From Brenneria roseae subsp. roseae (GTDB taxonomy: Bacteria; Pseudomonadota; Gammaproteobacteria; Enterobacterales; Enterobacteriaceae), in contig NZ_KZ819028.1 of the NCBI RefSeq assembly GCF_003115845.1, positions 186,001 to 250,000 on the forward strand: a stretch of DNA of 64,000 nt, in the 5' to 3' direction. Each line of letters opens with the position of its first letter. Position 1 is the stretch's first letter. Positions 31,215 to 41,686 of this stretch are shown here, in pieces. The notes below the pieces were generated by a model. The model ran no database searches, was not told where the DNA came from, and saw nothing but the letters and a program-made list of their open reading frames with translations. A program made the translations under genes and the position numbers.

Positions 31215-31640
31215 ATGTCTATCGAAAAAGTTCTCTATGTTGCTCATGCTAAAGCGACGGGTGGGCGCGATGGTCGCGCCGTTTCATCAGACAACCATCT
31301 CGATGTGAAGCTCGATGTGCCAAAAGAGTTAGGTGGCGGCGGCGGTGCGGGCACCAACCCTGAACAGCTGTTTGCCGCAGGTTACTCTGCCTGCTTTCTC
31401 GGGGCGCTGAAAAGCGTAGCCTCCAGTGAGAAAGTCTCTCTGCCGTCTGATACGTCTATCGAAGGCAGCGTCGGCATCGGCAAGATCTCAACCGGATTCG
31501 GCATTGAAGTGGAACTGAAAATCTCTATTCCCGGCTTTGACAAAGCCAAAGCGGAAGCACTGGTGCAAAAGGCGCATACCGTTTGTCCTTACTCAAACGC
31601 CACGCGCGGCAACATTGACGTCACGCTGACGCTTGTTTAA
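31215..31640 (+). CDS. ohr: Organic hydroperoxide resistance protein
   Basis: 141 residues, the full Ohr/OsmC fold. The two catalytic cysteines sit in [10 protein letters not shown] and [11 protein letters not shown]. It reduces organic and fatty-acid hydroperoxides with lipoylated partners as donors. No OhrR repressor is adjacent; the nearby HxlR-type ytfH is probably unrelated to it. GGAGAAAG lies before the ATG. Confidence 0.93.
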   Translation: MSIEKVLYVAHAKATGGRDGRAVSSDNHLDVKLDVPKELGGGGGAGTNPEQLFAAGYSACFLGALKSVASSEKVSLPSDTSIEGSVGIGKISTGFGIEVELKISIPGFDKAKAEALVQKAHTVCPYSNATRGNIDVTLTLV

Positions 31641-31706
31641 CCGGGTTCAGTCAGTGGAGCGGCACTGGATTCAGTGCCGCTAACGGGGATCAGGTTATCG
31701 AAACAC

Positions 31707-31745
31707 AAAAAACGCCGCCGCCCAACTGAGGCGGCGGCGTTTTTA
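31707..31745. terminator. Bidirectional terminator between ohr and the lipoprotein operon
   Basis: A stem of about 11 bp (ACGCCGCCGCC/GGCGGCGGCGT) has A-run and T-run on its two sides, so it works for ohr on the plus strand and the convergent lipoprotein operon on the minus strand. Confidence 0.88.
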
Positions 31746-31761
31746 CTGACCACAAAATCAA

Positions 31762-32421
31762 TTAGTAGGTTTCTTTACCGTATTGCAACGAGCGCGGGCC
31801 GTAGAGCATACCGCGAGGGTGTCCGGCTGCAAGCAGGCGTCCGCTAGTGATACCCGCAATATCATGCCCTTTATCACTCATCGTACTGGCAATTTGGTCA
31901 ATGGCAGCCTGCACCAGAATACCGATAATACCGCCACTGTTACTTGACTGCTGTTCATCGCTGGATGCCGTCGCACTGCCACTCCACAATAATTTACCGT
32001 TTCTCAGGTCAACCAGCCGTGCATCAGCCGTCACACGGGTTTCACTGTTGATGACGATATATTTGGTGCCGTACTCTTTTACATCCAGGTATAACGCGGC
32101 ATCCGCACCAAAGATTTGATGAAGTTTCGATACGTTGACAGCCTGAATATCCTGCGCTGTCGTCAGACCGTTTTGCCTGAAGGTTTCTTCAACCACCGCA
32201 ACAGGCAGCACATAGTATCCAGATTCTGCCAACGGATATGTCACCTGAGACAGCATACTATAACTCGCTTTCACATCTGGAGAGTGGTTGACCGGCGGTA
32301 ACACCAGGATAGATCGGGGTTTGCTTTCCTTGAACGCAGTGTAGTCATAAGGTACTGGTTTGGCACACCCGGTCAACACCAATGCACACAACAGACCACA
32401 TAATCCTAAAATACGATTCAT
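31762..32421 (-). CDS. DUF799 (GNA1162-like) lipoprotein
   Basis: 219 residues. A signal peptide with lipobox LTGC (cysteine near residue 19) predicts an outer-membrane-anchored lipoprotein. The body (SILVLPPVNHSPDVKASYS, GYYVLPVAVVEETFRQNG) matches the DUF799 family, exemplified by meningococcal GNA1162, whose fold resembles TolB and FlgT. Last gene of a three-lipoprotein operon with DUF4810 and CsgG-like genes. Its first 77 bases overlap the extended end of the DUF4810 gene. Function is unknown; an envelope pore or secretion assembly is the usual guess. Confidence 0.82.
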   Translation of the reverse strand: MNRILGLCGLLCALVLTGCAKPVPYDYTAFKESKPRSILVLPPVNHSPDVKASYSMLSQVTYPLAESGYYVLPVAVVEETFRQNGLTTAQDIQAVNVSKLHQIFGADAALYLDVKEYGTKYIVINSETRVTADARLVDLRNGKLLWSGSATASSDEQQSSNSGGIIGILVQAAIDQIASTMSDKGHDIAGITSGRLLAAGHPRGMLYGPRSLQYGKETY

Positions 32422-32776
32422 TTGATATTCCTTTATTTTTACTCAACAGAAAGTCCATGAACGGTGCTGATTCCGGGAAATGCGCTTTTTCAGTTTCAAA
32501 CTGTTGGCGCGCTTCCACATCGTGGCCAGTATTGGCGTACAGCAAGCCGAGTTGAGCGTAAAGTCCAGGTGGAACAGGCTTGTTTTTTGCCTTCGCTTTT
32601 TCTATCGATTCTTTCAGGGAAGCAATCTGCTCTTCTGGACTGACTTTATCCTGCTGATAATATTCATAAAGCGTCGGCTGGTATTTTTCCCAGTGATAAA
32701 TGGTTTGCGGTTCAGAGGCACAGCCAGTCAACACTGCCGCTGCCAACAGCAGGACAATTTTCTTATGAGATAACAT
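32345..32776 (-). CDS. DUF4810 lipoprotein with a shifted, extended C-terminus
   Basis: 143 residues. Signal peptide with lipobox LTGC; then the DUF4810 body (YHWEKYQPTLYEYYQ, PPGLYAQLGLLYANTG, FETEKAHFPESAPFMDFLL). After MDFLLSKNKG the frame runs 77 bases into the next gene, giving about 30 residues unlike the family. One extra A in the A-tract (five T on the plus strand at 32436-32440) would end the protein at LLSKK followed by TAA, the expected place. So the tail is likely a homopolymer frameshift. Start chosen 20 bases after the CsgG-like gene. Confidence 0.78.
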   Translation of the reverse strand: MLSHKKIVLLLAAAVLTGCASEPQTIYHWEKYQPTLYEYYQQDKVSPEEQIASLKESIEKAKAKNKPVPPGLYAQLGLLYANTGHDVEARQQFETEKAHFPESAPFMDFLLSKNKGISNESYFRIMWSVVCIGVDRVCQTSTL

Positions 32777-32796
32777 GTGTATATCTTCCTATTCCA

Positions 32797-33468
32797 TTAG
32801 TTAGTCGGGCGCCATGCACCACTTTCAATACCATTAACCAGATTGTTTACGGCTTCACGGATCGCCAGATCCAGCACTTTACCGTTTAGCGTAGAGTCGT
32901 AGCTGGCCGTTCCGCCAAAACCGATAATTTCGCGGTTTGACAACGTATATTCACCCGCGCCCTGTACGGAATAAACGACTTCAGAGGTTTGCACATTCAC
33001 CACGTTTAACGTGGTCTTAGCATAAGCAACCTGAGTTTTACCACGCCCAAGAATGCCCCACAGTTGATGATCGCCAACTTCTTTGCGGCCGAATTCGGTT
33101 ACATCGCCAGTGATGACATAGGTCGCGCCTTTCAGCGTCTGCTGTTGCCCTTTAATTCCAGCTTCAGCTTTCAACTCGTCCATGTTGGTACGGTCCAGAA
33201 CATTAAAGCGGCCGCTTTGCTGTAAGTGACTGACCAGAATGGTTTTAGATTGATTACCCAGGCGATCGACACCATCAGAGAAAATGCCGTTCATATAGTT
33301 AGAACGGTTTTCAAATTTTCCGACGGAAATAGGGCTGCGAACCCCCTGATAAGGCGTGCTGTAAGAAGCGACTTTCTGCGCTTCAACAGTACGGGATGAC
33401 TCAGTCGCACATCCGCTTAACAGGGCCGTAGTCATTAAAAAAGAACAAAAAATAACCTTTTTATTCAT
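32797..33468 (-). CDS. CsgG/HfaB-family lipoprotein
   Basis: 223 residues from MNKKVIFCSF; a start 27 bases upstream is possible but less likely. Lipobox LSGC gives an outer-membrane lipoprotein. The CsgG domain shows ISVGKFENRS, FNVLDRTNMDEL and YVITGDVTEFG. CsgG forms an export pore for curli, but no curli genes are near; instead it heads the conserved CsgG-DUF4810-DUF799 trio. The trio probably forms one envelope complex of unknown purpose. Confidence 0.85.
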   Translation of the reverse strand: MNKKVIFCSFLMTTALLSGCATESSRTVEAQKVASYSTPYQGVRSPISVGKFENRSNYMNGIFSDGVDRLGNQSKTILVSHLQQSGRFNVLDRTNMDELKAEAGIKGQQQTLKGATYVITGDVTEFGRKEVGDHQLWGILGRGKTQVAYAKTTLNVVNVQTSEVVYSVQGAGEYTLSNREIIGFGGTASYDSTLNGKVLDLAIREAVNNLVNGIESGAWRPTN

Positions 33469-34038
33469 GATGTATCTACCTTGATGAAAATCCATTAACG
33501 CTGAGCTGAGCTCTGTTCTGTTATTCGTTTACAACGAAAATGTCATGAATGACTATTCAGCTTCCGTGATGAATACCGCCGTTGAATAGCGCATGATATT
33601 ATGAGTATTGTAAGTAAAAGTAACCAGTTATTTCGTCACTCAACCAACAAATAAATGGCCCTTTTACTTTATGTTCAGAAACAGATCGTTCGAGTAAAAA
33701 CCGGGGAAAAATCAAGGTGTTCTTTAAGGTAACATAAAGGTAAAAACCGGGTGACAACTAACTGAATCGATTCACTATTTTTTCATTACATTCTTTTACA
33801 TTAACCAGCTTTTTACATGCGCTACATCAAAGTAACAGCACATCAAAATCATTAGGATGGAAGTAATAAATGGGGGGATAGTTGTATTTTCTCCTGACGA
33901 GATCCTTGCCAACCCCTTCCAAACCACTTTCTGGGTGACCAGACAAAAAATCGAACGCTAAACAGCAGAAAATGCCGTTCTGGATGTGAGTGATTACTTA
34001 CATTTGACGCATTCGTACGCAGCAAAAATACGCCAGAT
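33469..34038. other. AT-rich intergenic region
   Basis: About 570 bases of AT-rich DNA between the divergent lipoprotein operon and aegA. It must hold the promoters of both. No open frame with family resemblance and no clear hairpin terminator was seen; small frames on the minus strand look random. Confidence 0.5.
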
Positions 34039-36198
<2,160 letters not shown>

Positions 36199-36199
<1 letters not shown>

Positions 36200-36717
36200 T
36201 GAATCAATTCGTTATCGCCGATGCGGAGAAGTGTATCGGCTGTCGAACCTGCGAAATAGCCTGTGCGGTGGCACACGCTGGCGGCAATAGCGCGAAACTG
36301 CGATCCACACACTTTTTTCCCCGCTTAAAAGTGATAAAAAGCGCAAGCGTCAGCGTACCCGTTCTTTGTCATCAGTGTGAGAACGCCCCATGCGCCAGCG
36401 CTTGTCCTCATGATGCGCTGGTCCGCGACCATGACAGTATTCAGGTGATCCAATCACGCTGCATCGGCTGCAAAAGCTGCGTCATCGCCTGTCCTTTCGG
36501 GGCCATCAACATCGTGGTAACCAGTGAACAAGCCACGGCGACGAAAAGTGAAGCGCATAAATGCGATTTATGTGTCGGCGTGGCTGATAGCCCTTCCTGC
36601 GTCAGGGTCTGTCCAACATCCGCGCTCAGGCTGGTGACATCGGATGAATTGCATCAGAGAACGTATGAGAAGCAGCGGCGTTCGGCACAAGGTTACCGGG
36701 ATATCCGGCTGTTTTAG
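36199..36717 (+). CDS. HydN-like 4Fe-4S electron carrier
   Basis: 172 residues with four cysteine clusters (CIGCRTCEIAC, CHQCENAPCASAC, CIGCKSCVIAC, CDLC), the layout of HydN/YgfS/YsaA ferredoxin-like proteins carrying four Fe-S centres. It is a paralogue of the N-terminal domain of AegA, to which it is translationally coupled by TAATG. It probably shuttles electrons between AegA and a formate dehydrogenase or another anaerobic enzyme. Confidence 0.88.
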
Positions 36718-37001
36718 CCGCGGCATTCCCGCGCACAAAAATATCCGGGGTGTTGGTCCGAGGATAAAAGCCCCTGAAATAGGCGGGTAACCGGGGCGCG
36801 ATTTCTGAAACTCTGCGCGGATATTGAGCACTCACAGGGATGAAGGGGGGGACACCGGAAAATCGTTGCACTTAATAAAAAATAATCGCCGATTTATCCG
36901 TCTATTTTTCTTTAGTTCATATATTAGTCTGATAATATGCATCTGATATACCCTGTTTGACCCAGGCCGGGTATCTGTCTCTGAGTAAGATCCAACCGAA
37001 T
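36718..37001. other. Intergenic region before yieE
   Basis: AT-rich in its second half and without a credible open frame. It separates the aegA pair from yieE and should hold the yieE promoter. No clear terminator was seen after the HydN-like gene. Confidence 0.45.
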
Positions 37002-37020
37002 CGTAATTTTTATCATTATC
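37002..37020. promoter_or_regulatory. Fur-box-like site before yieE
   Basis: CGTAATTTTTATCATTATC agrees with the 19-base Fur consensus GATAATGATAATCATTATC at 14 positions, its right half perfectly. It ends 12 bases before the yieE start, overlapping or following the promoter. Binding is inferred only. Confidence 0.4.
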
Positions 37021-37032
37021 ACGGAGTGAACA

Positions 37033-37776
37033 ATGACCGGTCATTTTGTCAGGTGGACCAGCACGGAAGCGCTTTCCGATCTGCGAAGATTATCAGATGA
37101 ACTCATTTCATCGACGCAGGGCTTTTCAGCCAAGCGCCGCGAGCGTTATTTGAAAAGCCGGGCGTTGCTGGCGGAGATGATGTTCTACTTTTTTGGCTAT
37201 CCGCGATTACCGCCTTTGCTTTCATCCCCTGACGGCCGCCCCTACTTTGCCGATCCCCAGCTTCCCAACTTCAGCCTGGGCTATGCGGGCAATACCATTG
37301 CCATTCTGTTGAGCGAAGACGGTTTTGTCGGTATGGATATCGAAATTGTGCACGTTCGGCCCAATAACCAGACCCCGCCGCATATGCAGGCCCAGACACT
37401 GGCGGAGAAAGCCTGGATTGATGCACAACGCGATCCCCTTGAGGCCGCCACACAACTATGCACCATTCGCCAGTCCCTGATGAAAATCCCCGGCCTGAAC
37501 GGCAGTCGCCCGGAAAGCCTTAAACTGCATCCCGCATCCGGACGACTGCGGTCAAACAGGGTGCCCGCCGTTGAAGTGATCAGTGATATTGATGATTATC
37601 TGGCATGGGCATGCGCACATGTTCCAACGCTAAATCGGCTGGTAATGTGGGAATACGCATCGGAATCGGGAGTGAAGAAGACGGGAGAAATCGTACACCA
37701 ACAGCGTCAGTCCGTACGTTATATGAAACTGACCAGCCACACGATTGAAAAGGCGACCTCCGCCTTGTCTCAGTAG
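37033..37776 (+). CDS. yieE: YieE, 4'-phosphopantetheinyl-transferase-like protein
   Basis: 247 residues (E. coli YieE 249). Shared blocks include SRALLAEMMF, GRPYFADPQLPNFSLGYAGN and the metal-binding GMDIE. Normal transferases have a SHSG-type motif and W-x-x-KEA; here these are GYAG and TIRQSLMK. E. coli YieE also has YAG and LRRSVLK, so the change is a family trait. It may be a transferase with altered specificity or a regulatory relative. It keeps its E. coli place upstream of adeP-yieH, though on the opposite strand from adeP. GGAG precedes ATG. Confidence 0.88.
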   Translation: MTGHFVRWTSTEALSDLRRLSDELISSTQGFSAKRRERYLKSRALLAEMMFYFFGYPRLPPLLSSPDGRPYFADPQLPNFSLGYAGNTIAILLSEDGFVGMDIEIVHVRPNNQTPPHMQAQTLAEKAWIDAQRDPLEAATQLCTIRQSLMKIPGLNGSRPESLKLHPASGRLRSNRVPAVEVISDIDDYLAWACAHVPTLNRLVMWEYASESGVKKTGEIVHQQRQSVRYMKLTSHTIEKATSALSQ

Positions 37777-37885
37777 CGCACGACACAAAACGCCCATCCT
37801 ATCCTGTAGGGACCGGCACATGGCGATAAATTAAAACGCGGTCTGAACAACGGCCCCGGGGGGAAATCCCCGGAGTCAAAGAAAA

Positions 37886-39223
37886 TTAATGCGCGTCGAT
37901 AAAAATGATTTTTAACAGGAACAGCAGCGCGACAACCACCACGCATGGGCTGATTTCACGCCAGCGGCCCGTTGCCAGCTTCATCACGCAGTAAGAGATA
38001 AAGCCTAATGCAATACCTTCGGTAATCGAGAAGCTGAACGGCATCATCACGGCCGTAATAAAGGCCGGTACGGCTTCCGTTAAATCATCCCATTTCACCC
38101 GCGCCAGACTGGATGTCATCAACACGCCAACGTAAATCAGCGCGCCAGCCGCAGCGTAAGCCGGCACCATCCCCGCCAGCGGCGATAGAAAGATAACCAG
38201 CAAGAACAAGAGACCCACGACAACCGCGGTCAGCCCGGTACGACCGCCAACGGATACCCCGGAAGAGCTTTCGATATAAGCCGTTACCGATGACGTACCG
38301 ATAAAGGAGCCGGCGACAGAACTGATGCTGTCCACATACAGCGCCTGCTTCATGCGAGGGAACTTGCCACGGGCATCCACCAGACCGGCTTTATCCGTCA
38401 CGCCGATCAGGGTGCCGGAAGAGTCGAACAGGTTAACCAGCATGAAAGAGAAAATCACCCCGGACAGACCCAGATTCAGTGCACCGGCCAGGTCAACCTG
38501 TCCCACGACGGAGGTCACGCTGGGCGGCATCGAGAAGACACCAGAAAACTGAACGTCACCCAGCAGCAGGCCAATTGATGTGGTCACCACGATAGAAACC
38601 AGCACCGCCGCGTGAATATTACGAGACGCCAGTGCCACAATAATGAAAAAACCCAGTGCGCCCAACAGTACGCTGTGCGACGTCAGATTACCGATAGTCA
38701 CCAGCGTTTCAGCGTTAGGCACGATAATGCCGGCGTTTTTTAACCCCATCATGGCGATAAACAGGCCGATACCACTGGCAATACCAAGGCGCAGACTGAG
38801 TGGAATATTGGCAATCATCCAGTAACGGATCTGGAAAACCGTCAGCAAAAGGAAACCGATTGCGCCCCAGAAAATAGCACCCATGGCAACCTGCCATGAA
38901 AGCCCCATGGCGCCGACCACCACAAACGCAAAGAAGGCGTTCAGCCCCATCGCCGGCGCCAGCGCCACCGGCAGGTTAGCCAGCAGGCCCATCAGGATAC
39001 TGCCGAATGCCGCAATCAGACAGGTGGTGACAAATACCGCTTTGGTATCCATGCCAGCCGCGCCCAGAATTTGCGGGTTAACAAAAACGATGTATACCAT
39101 CGTCAGAAACGTGGTGAAGCCCGCTATCGTTTCAGTTCGTGCGGTAGTGCCATGCTGCTGTAACTTAAATACGCGCTCCAGCAAGCCTTGCTCAGAAGCG
39201 CGACCAGTTTGTGATTTATTCAT
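37886..39223 (-). CDS. adeP: Adenine permease AdeP (NCS2/AzgA-like)
   Basis: 445 residues from MNKSQTG at 39223; the longer frame to 39313 is rejected. About 12-14 membrane segments with family motifs (TETIAGFTTFLTMVYIVFVN, APAMGLNAFFAF, LVNLFDSSGTLIGVTDKAG, SSVTAYIESSSGVSVGGRTG). It is almost collinear with E. coli AdeP (YieG, PurP), a high-affinity proton-driven adenine carrier in the inner membrane. Divergent from yieH as in E. coli. Confidence 0.94.
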   Translation of the reverse strand: MNKSQTGRASEQGLLERVFKLQQHGTTARTETIAGFTTFLTMVYIVFVNPQILGAAGMDTKAVFVTTCLIAAFGSILMGLLANLPVALAPAMGLNAFFAFVVVGAMGLSWQVAMGAIFWGAIGFLLLTVFQIRYWMIANIPLSLRLGIASGIGLFIAMMGLKNAGIIVPNAETLVTIGNLTSHSVLLGALGFFIIVALASRNIHAAVLVSIVVTTSIGLLLGDVQFSGVFSMPPSVTSVVGQVDLAGALNLGLSGVIFSFMLVNLFDSSGTLIGVTDKAGLVDARGKFPRMKQALYVDSISSVAGSFIGTSSVTAYIESSSGVSVGGRTGLTAVVVGLLFLLVIFLSPLAGMVPAYAAAGALIYVGVLMTSSLARVKWDDLTEAVPAFITAVMMPFSFSITEGIALGFISYCVMKLATGRWREISPCVVVVALLFLLKIIFIDAH

Positions 39224-39277
39224 TATCAACGATCCAATGAAGGGAATGATGGTCGTCGCGTATCCTATAACAAAATG

Positions 39278-39341
39278 CAGTCTATATAGCGCTGATTCCT
39301 CATTTTTTTTCATTCTATAAGAACAACCTATCTATAGACTG
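39278..39341. promoter_or_regulatory. Spaced inverted repeat in the adeP-yieH promoter region
   Basis: CAGTCTATA (39278-39286) and TATAGACTG (39333-39341) are perfect 9-base arms 46 bases apart. They lie in the shared leader of adeP and yieH. They could be two operator halves or pair in the adeP 5' leader RNA; no purine riboswitch signature was recognised. Confidence 0.4.
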
Positions 39342-39426
39342 AAAAGATGACGGGTTGTAGTCGCAATATTGAGCCAGTTGGTTAAAGTAGGGACTGACTC
39401 TTTAATTTCATCGATAAGGATCCTTC

Positions 39427-40092
39427 ATGTCCCGTATTGAGTGCGTATTCTTTGACTGTGACGGCACACTGGTAGATAGCGAAGTGTTGTGCTGTCAGGC
39501 TTATGTGAATGTTTTTATCCCTTATGGCGTGGAGTTATCTCTGGATGAGATGATAAAAACCTACAAGGGCGTGAAGCTGCACGAAATTATTGCCCGTATC
39601 AGCCAGCAATACGGGCTGACGATATCCATGGAAGAGGCAGAGCGCCATTATCGGCAAGACGTTAAGCGCCTGTTTGACGAATCGCTGCGACCGATCAACG
39701 GGGCGCGCGAGCTGGTTCAGTCGATCAAGGTGCCGATGGCGGTAGTATCCAACGGCCCGGTCAGCAAGATGCAGCACTCGCTGGGACTGACCGATATGCT
39801 CCAATTCTTTGGCGATCACCTCTACAGCGGTTATGACCTGCAAAAATGGAAGCCCGATCCCGCCGTGATATTCTATGCCGCCGAGCAAATGCAGGTGCCG
39901 GTTCAACACGGTATTCTGGTGGAAGACTCGCCATCCGGCGTCCAGGCCGGTATCGCCGCCGGGATCCCGGTTTTCTACTACTGCGCCGATCCGCACAACA
40001 TGCCGATTCACCACGCGCTGGTCACCCCATTTGATGACATGAAGGCATTGCCGCAGCTATGGCGGGAAAGAGGCTGGGATATCGTGTCGTAA
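39427..40092 (+). CDS. yieH: HAD-family 6-phosphogluconate phosphatase YieH
   Basis: 221 residues. HAD motif I FFDCDGTLVDSE at the N-terminus, motif II VVSNGP, lysine in GYDLQKWKPDP, and motif IV VEDSPSGVQAG. It matches E. coli YieH (VFFDCDGTLVDSEV, CADPHN-PI, LWRERGWDI ending), which hydrolyses 6-phosphogluconate and related phosphates. Divergent from adeP, as in E. coli; after it the neighbourhood departs from E. coli. Confidence 0.93.
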   Translation: MSRIECVFFDCDGTLVDSEVLCCQAYVNVFIPYGVELSLDEMIKTYKGVKLHEIIARISQQYGLTISMEEAERHYRQDVKRLFDESLRPINGARELVQSIKVPMAVVSNGPVSKMQHSLGLTDMLQFFGDHLYSGYDLQKWKPDPAVIFYAAEQMQVPVQHGILVEDSPSGVQAGIAAGIPVFYYCADPHNMPIHHALVTPFDDMKALPQLWRERGWDIVS

Positions 40093-40097
40093 TGTCA

Positions 40098-40826
40098 TCA
40101 GGCCGGCGTGTTTCGCCACCGTAACCACGAGCGTTTTGGCTGTTTTTCCTGCTGGCTAAAGCGCTTGTTAACCCCGTTTGCCAGCAGTTCCAGAGACAGA
40201 CAAAACACAAAATAGACCAGCGCGACAAACAGGAACACCTCCATGGGATAAACCATGCTGCGGTTATTCACCTGCGTCGCCAGGAACGTCAACTCACCCA
40301 CGCCAACGATGTAAGCCAGCGACGTGTCTTTAATCAGGGAAATCCATTGGTTGATAAACGACGGCACCATCATCCGCAGCGCCTGTGGCAACACGATAGT
40401 CCACAAGACTTCCCAACGCGTGAATCCCAGCGATAAACCCGCCTGCCACTGTCCGCGACCGATCGCGACAATCCCCGCTTTTACCCCGTGGGCCAGATAG
40501 GCCGACGCAATCAGCGCCAGCGCGCACACCACCGTGGTGATCTCCGGAATATCCACGCCAAAGAGAATCGGCAGTAGAAAATAGGTCCAGAAAATCAGCA
40601 TGATTACCGGAATGGCGCGGAAGAAACCAAGAATCGTCGCCAGAATCGCCGCCCACACGCCGCGGGACATGGCCAACGCAATCCCCATGAGGGTGCCCAG
40701 CAGTGCGGAGACGACGCCCGCCAGCAGACTCATCAACAGCGTCAGCCCCGCCCCGCCGAGCGGGCCGTCAGGAAAGGTGCCCCACATCAGGTAGCTGAGG
40801 TTGTCGGTAATAATCGTAAAATCCAT
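40098..40826 (-). CDS. Polar amino acid ABC transporter permease (second)
   Basis: 242 residues with five to six membrane helices and the inner-membrane EAA loop region (WEVLWTIVLPQALRMMVPSFINQ). It belongs to the HisM/GltJ-type permease family. Its ATG follows the previous permease stop by one base (TGAGATG), so both are co-translated and likely form a heterodimer. No ATP-binding subunit gene follows. Confidence 0.88.
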   Translation of the reverse strand: MDFTIITDNLSYLMWGTFPDGPLGGAGLTLLMSLLAGVVSALLGTLMGIALAMSRGVWAAILATILGFFRAIPVIMLIFWTYFLLPILFGVDIPEITTVVCALALIASAYLAHGVKAGIVAIGRGQWQAGLSLGFTRWEVLWTIVLPQALRMMVPSFINQWISLIKDTSLAYIVGVGELTFLATQVNNRSMVYPMEVFLFVALVYFVFCLSLELLANGVNKRFSQQEKQPKRSWLRWRNTPA

Positions 40827-40827
40827 C

Positions 40828-41580
40828 TCAGTGTCTCTCTGCCAGATTACGTTGCTGACGCCACATACCCCAGCCTTCCATCAGCGCAATAATTGCGATG
40901 TACAGCACGGTAGCGACGCCGAACGCCTGAAAAGTACGCAGGGTTTCGGTTTCCACCTGACGCGAGGCGTAAGACAGTTCGGCGACGCCGATCGCCATCG
41001 CCAGAGAAGAGTTCTTGATGACATTCATGTATTGCCCCAGCAGCGGCGGTAAAGCGATTCTCAATGCCTGTGGCAGCACCACATGACGCATGGATTGCCA
41101 GACCGTGAGCCCCAGCGCCTGTGCCGCATATTTTTGTCCGCGCGCCACGCCGCCAATGCCCGCACGGATTTCTTCCGCAATAAAAGCGCTGGAATAGAGC
41201 GTCAGTCCAAACAGGCCGGCCAGAAATTCAAATGATGGCCACGCCAGGCTTATCCCGAACAGGGTGATGTCATGCGGCGTATTCAACCACTGCATCATTA
41301 CCGAGGGAAACAGCTGGCCTGCGCCGAAATACCAGAAAAAAAGCTGTATCAATAAAGGGGTATTACGGAAAAGAGAGCTGTATGCCATCACCGCATAGCG
41401 CAGCGCCTTCACCTGGCTATCTCTGACCGTCGCCAGTATGAAGCCCAGCGAGGTCGCCAGAACGATCGTACAAAGGGAAATCCACAGCGTGATCAGAAAA
41501 CCTTGCCAGAGCCAGCCAAGATAGTGAGGAGCCAGCAGCCATTCCTCAATGTATTGCAGTGCCGTGTTTGTCAGTTTCAT
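40828..41580 (-). CDS. Polar amino acid ABC transporter permease (first)
   Basis: 250 residues, HisQ/GltK-type permease with several membrane segments and the conserved loop QSMRHVVLPQALRIALPPLLGQY that contacts the ATPase. It lies about 106 bases downstream of the binding-protein gene, with a hairpin between. It should pair with the next permease to form the channel. Confidence 0.88.
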   Translation of the reverse strand: MKLTNTALQYIEEWLLAPHYLGWLWQGFLITLWISLCTIVLATSLGFILATVRDSQVKALRYAVMAYSSLFRNTPLLIQLFFWYFGAGQLFPSVMMQWLNTPHDITLFGISLAWPSFEFLAGLFGLTLYSSAFIAEEIRAGIGGVARGQKYAAQALGLTVWQSMRHVVLPQALRIALPPLLGQYMNVIKNSSLAMAIGVAELSYASRQVETETLRTFQAFGVATVLYIAIIALMEGWGMWRQQRNLAERH

Positions 41581-41639
41581 AAGCCGCTAATTTTATCAAT
41601 CACACGCCATAAACAACGATTATTACCATAAAACAAAGC

Positions 41640-41660
41640 GCCCCCTGCAAAGCAGAGGGC
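41640..41660 (-). terminator. Possible attenuating hairpin between binding-protein and permease genes
   Basis: On the minus strand GCCCTCTGC and GCAGGGGGC form a stem of about nine pairs with one mismatch and a 3-base loop, followed by CTTTGTTTT. Such partial terminators keep binding protein in excess over permease. Confidence 0.45.
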
Positions 41661-41686
41661 TAAAAATGACGTCGTCAGTCTAAAAA

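Noticed and set aside
37033-37776. Initially read as a novel phosphopantetheinyl transferase with mutated active site
   Set aside because: It is the YieE family; E. coli YieE has the same YAG and non-KEA motifs, so the change is a family trait rather than a local mutation.
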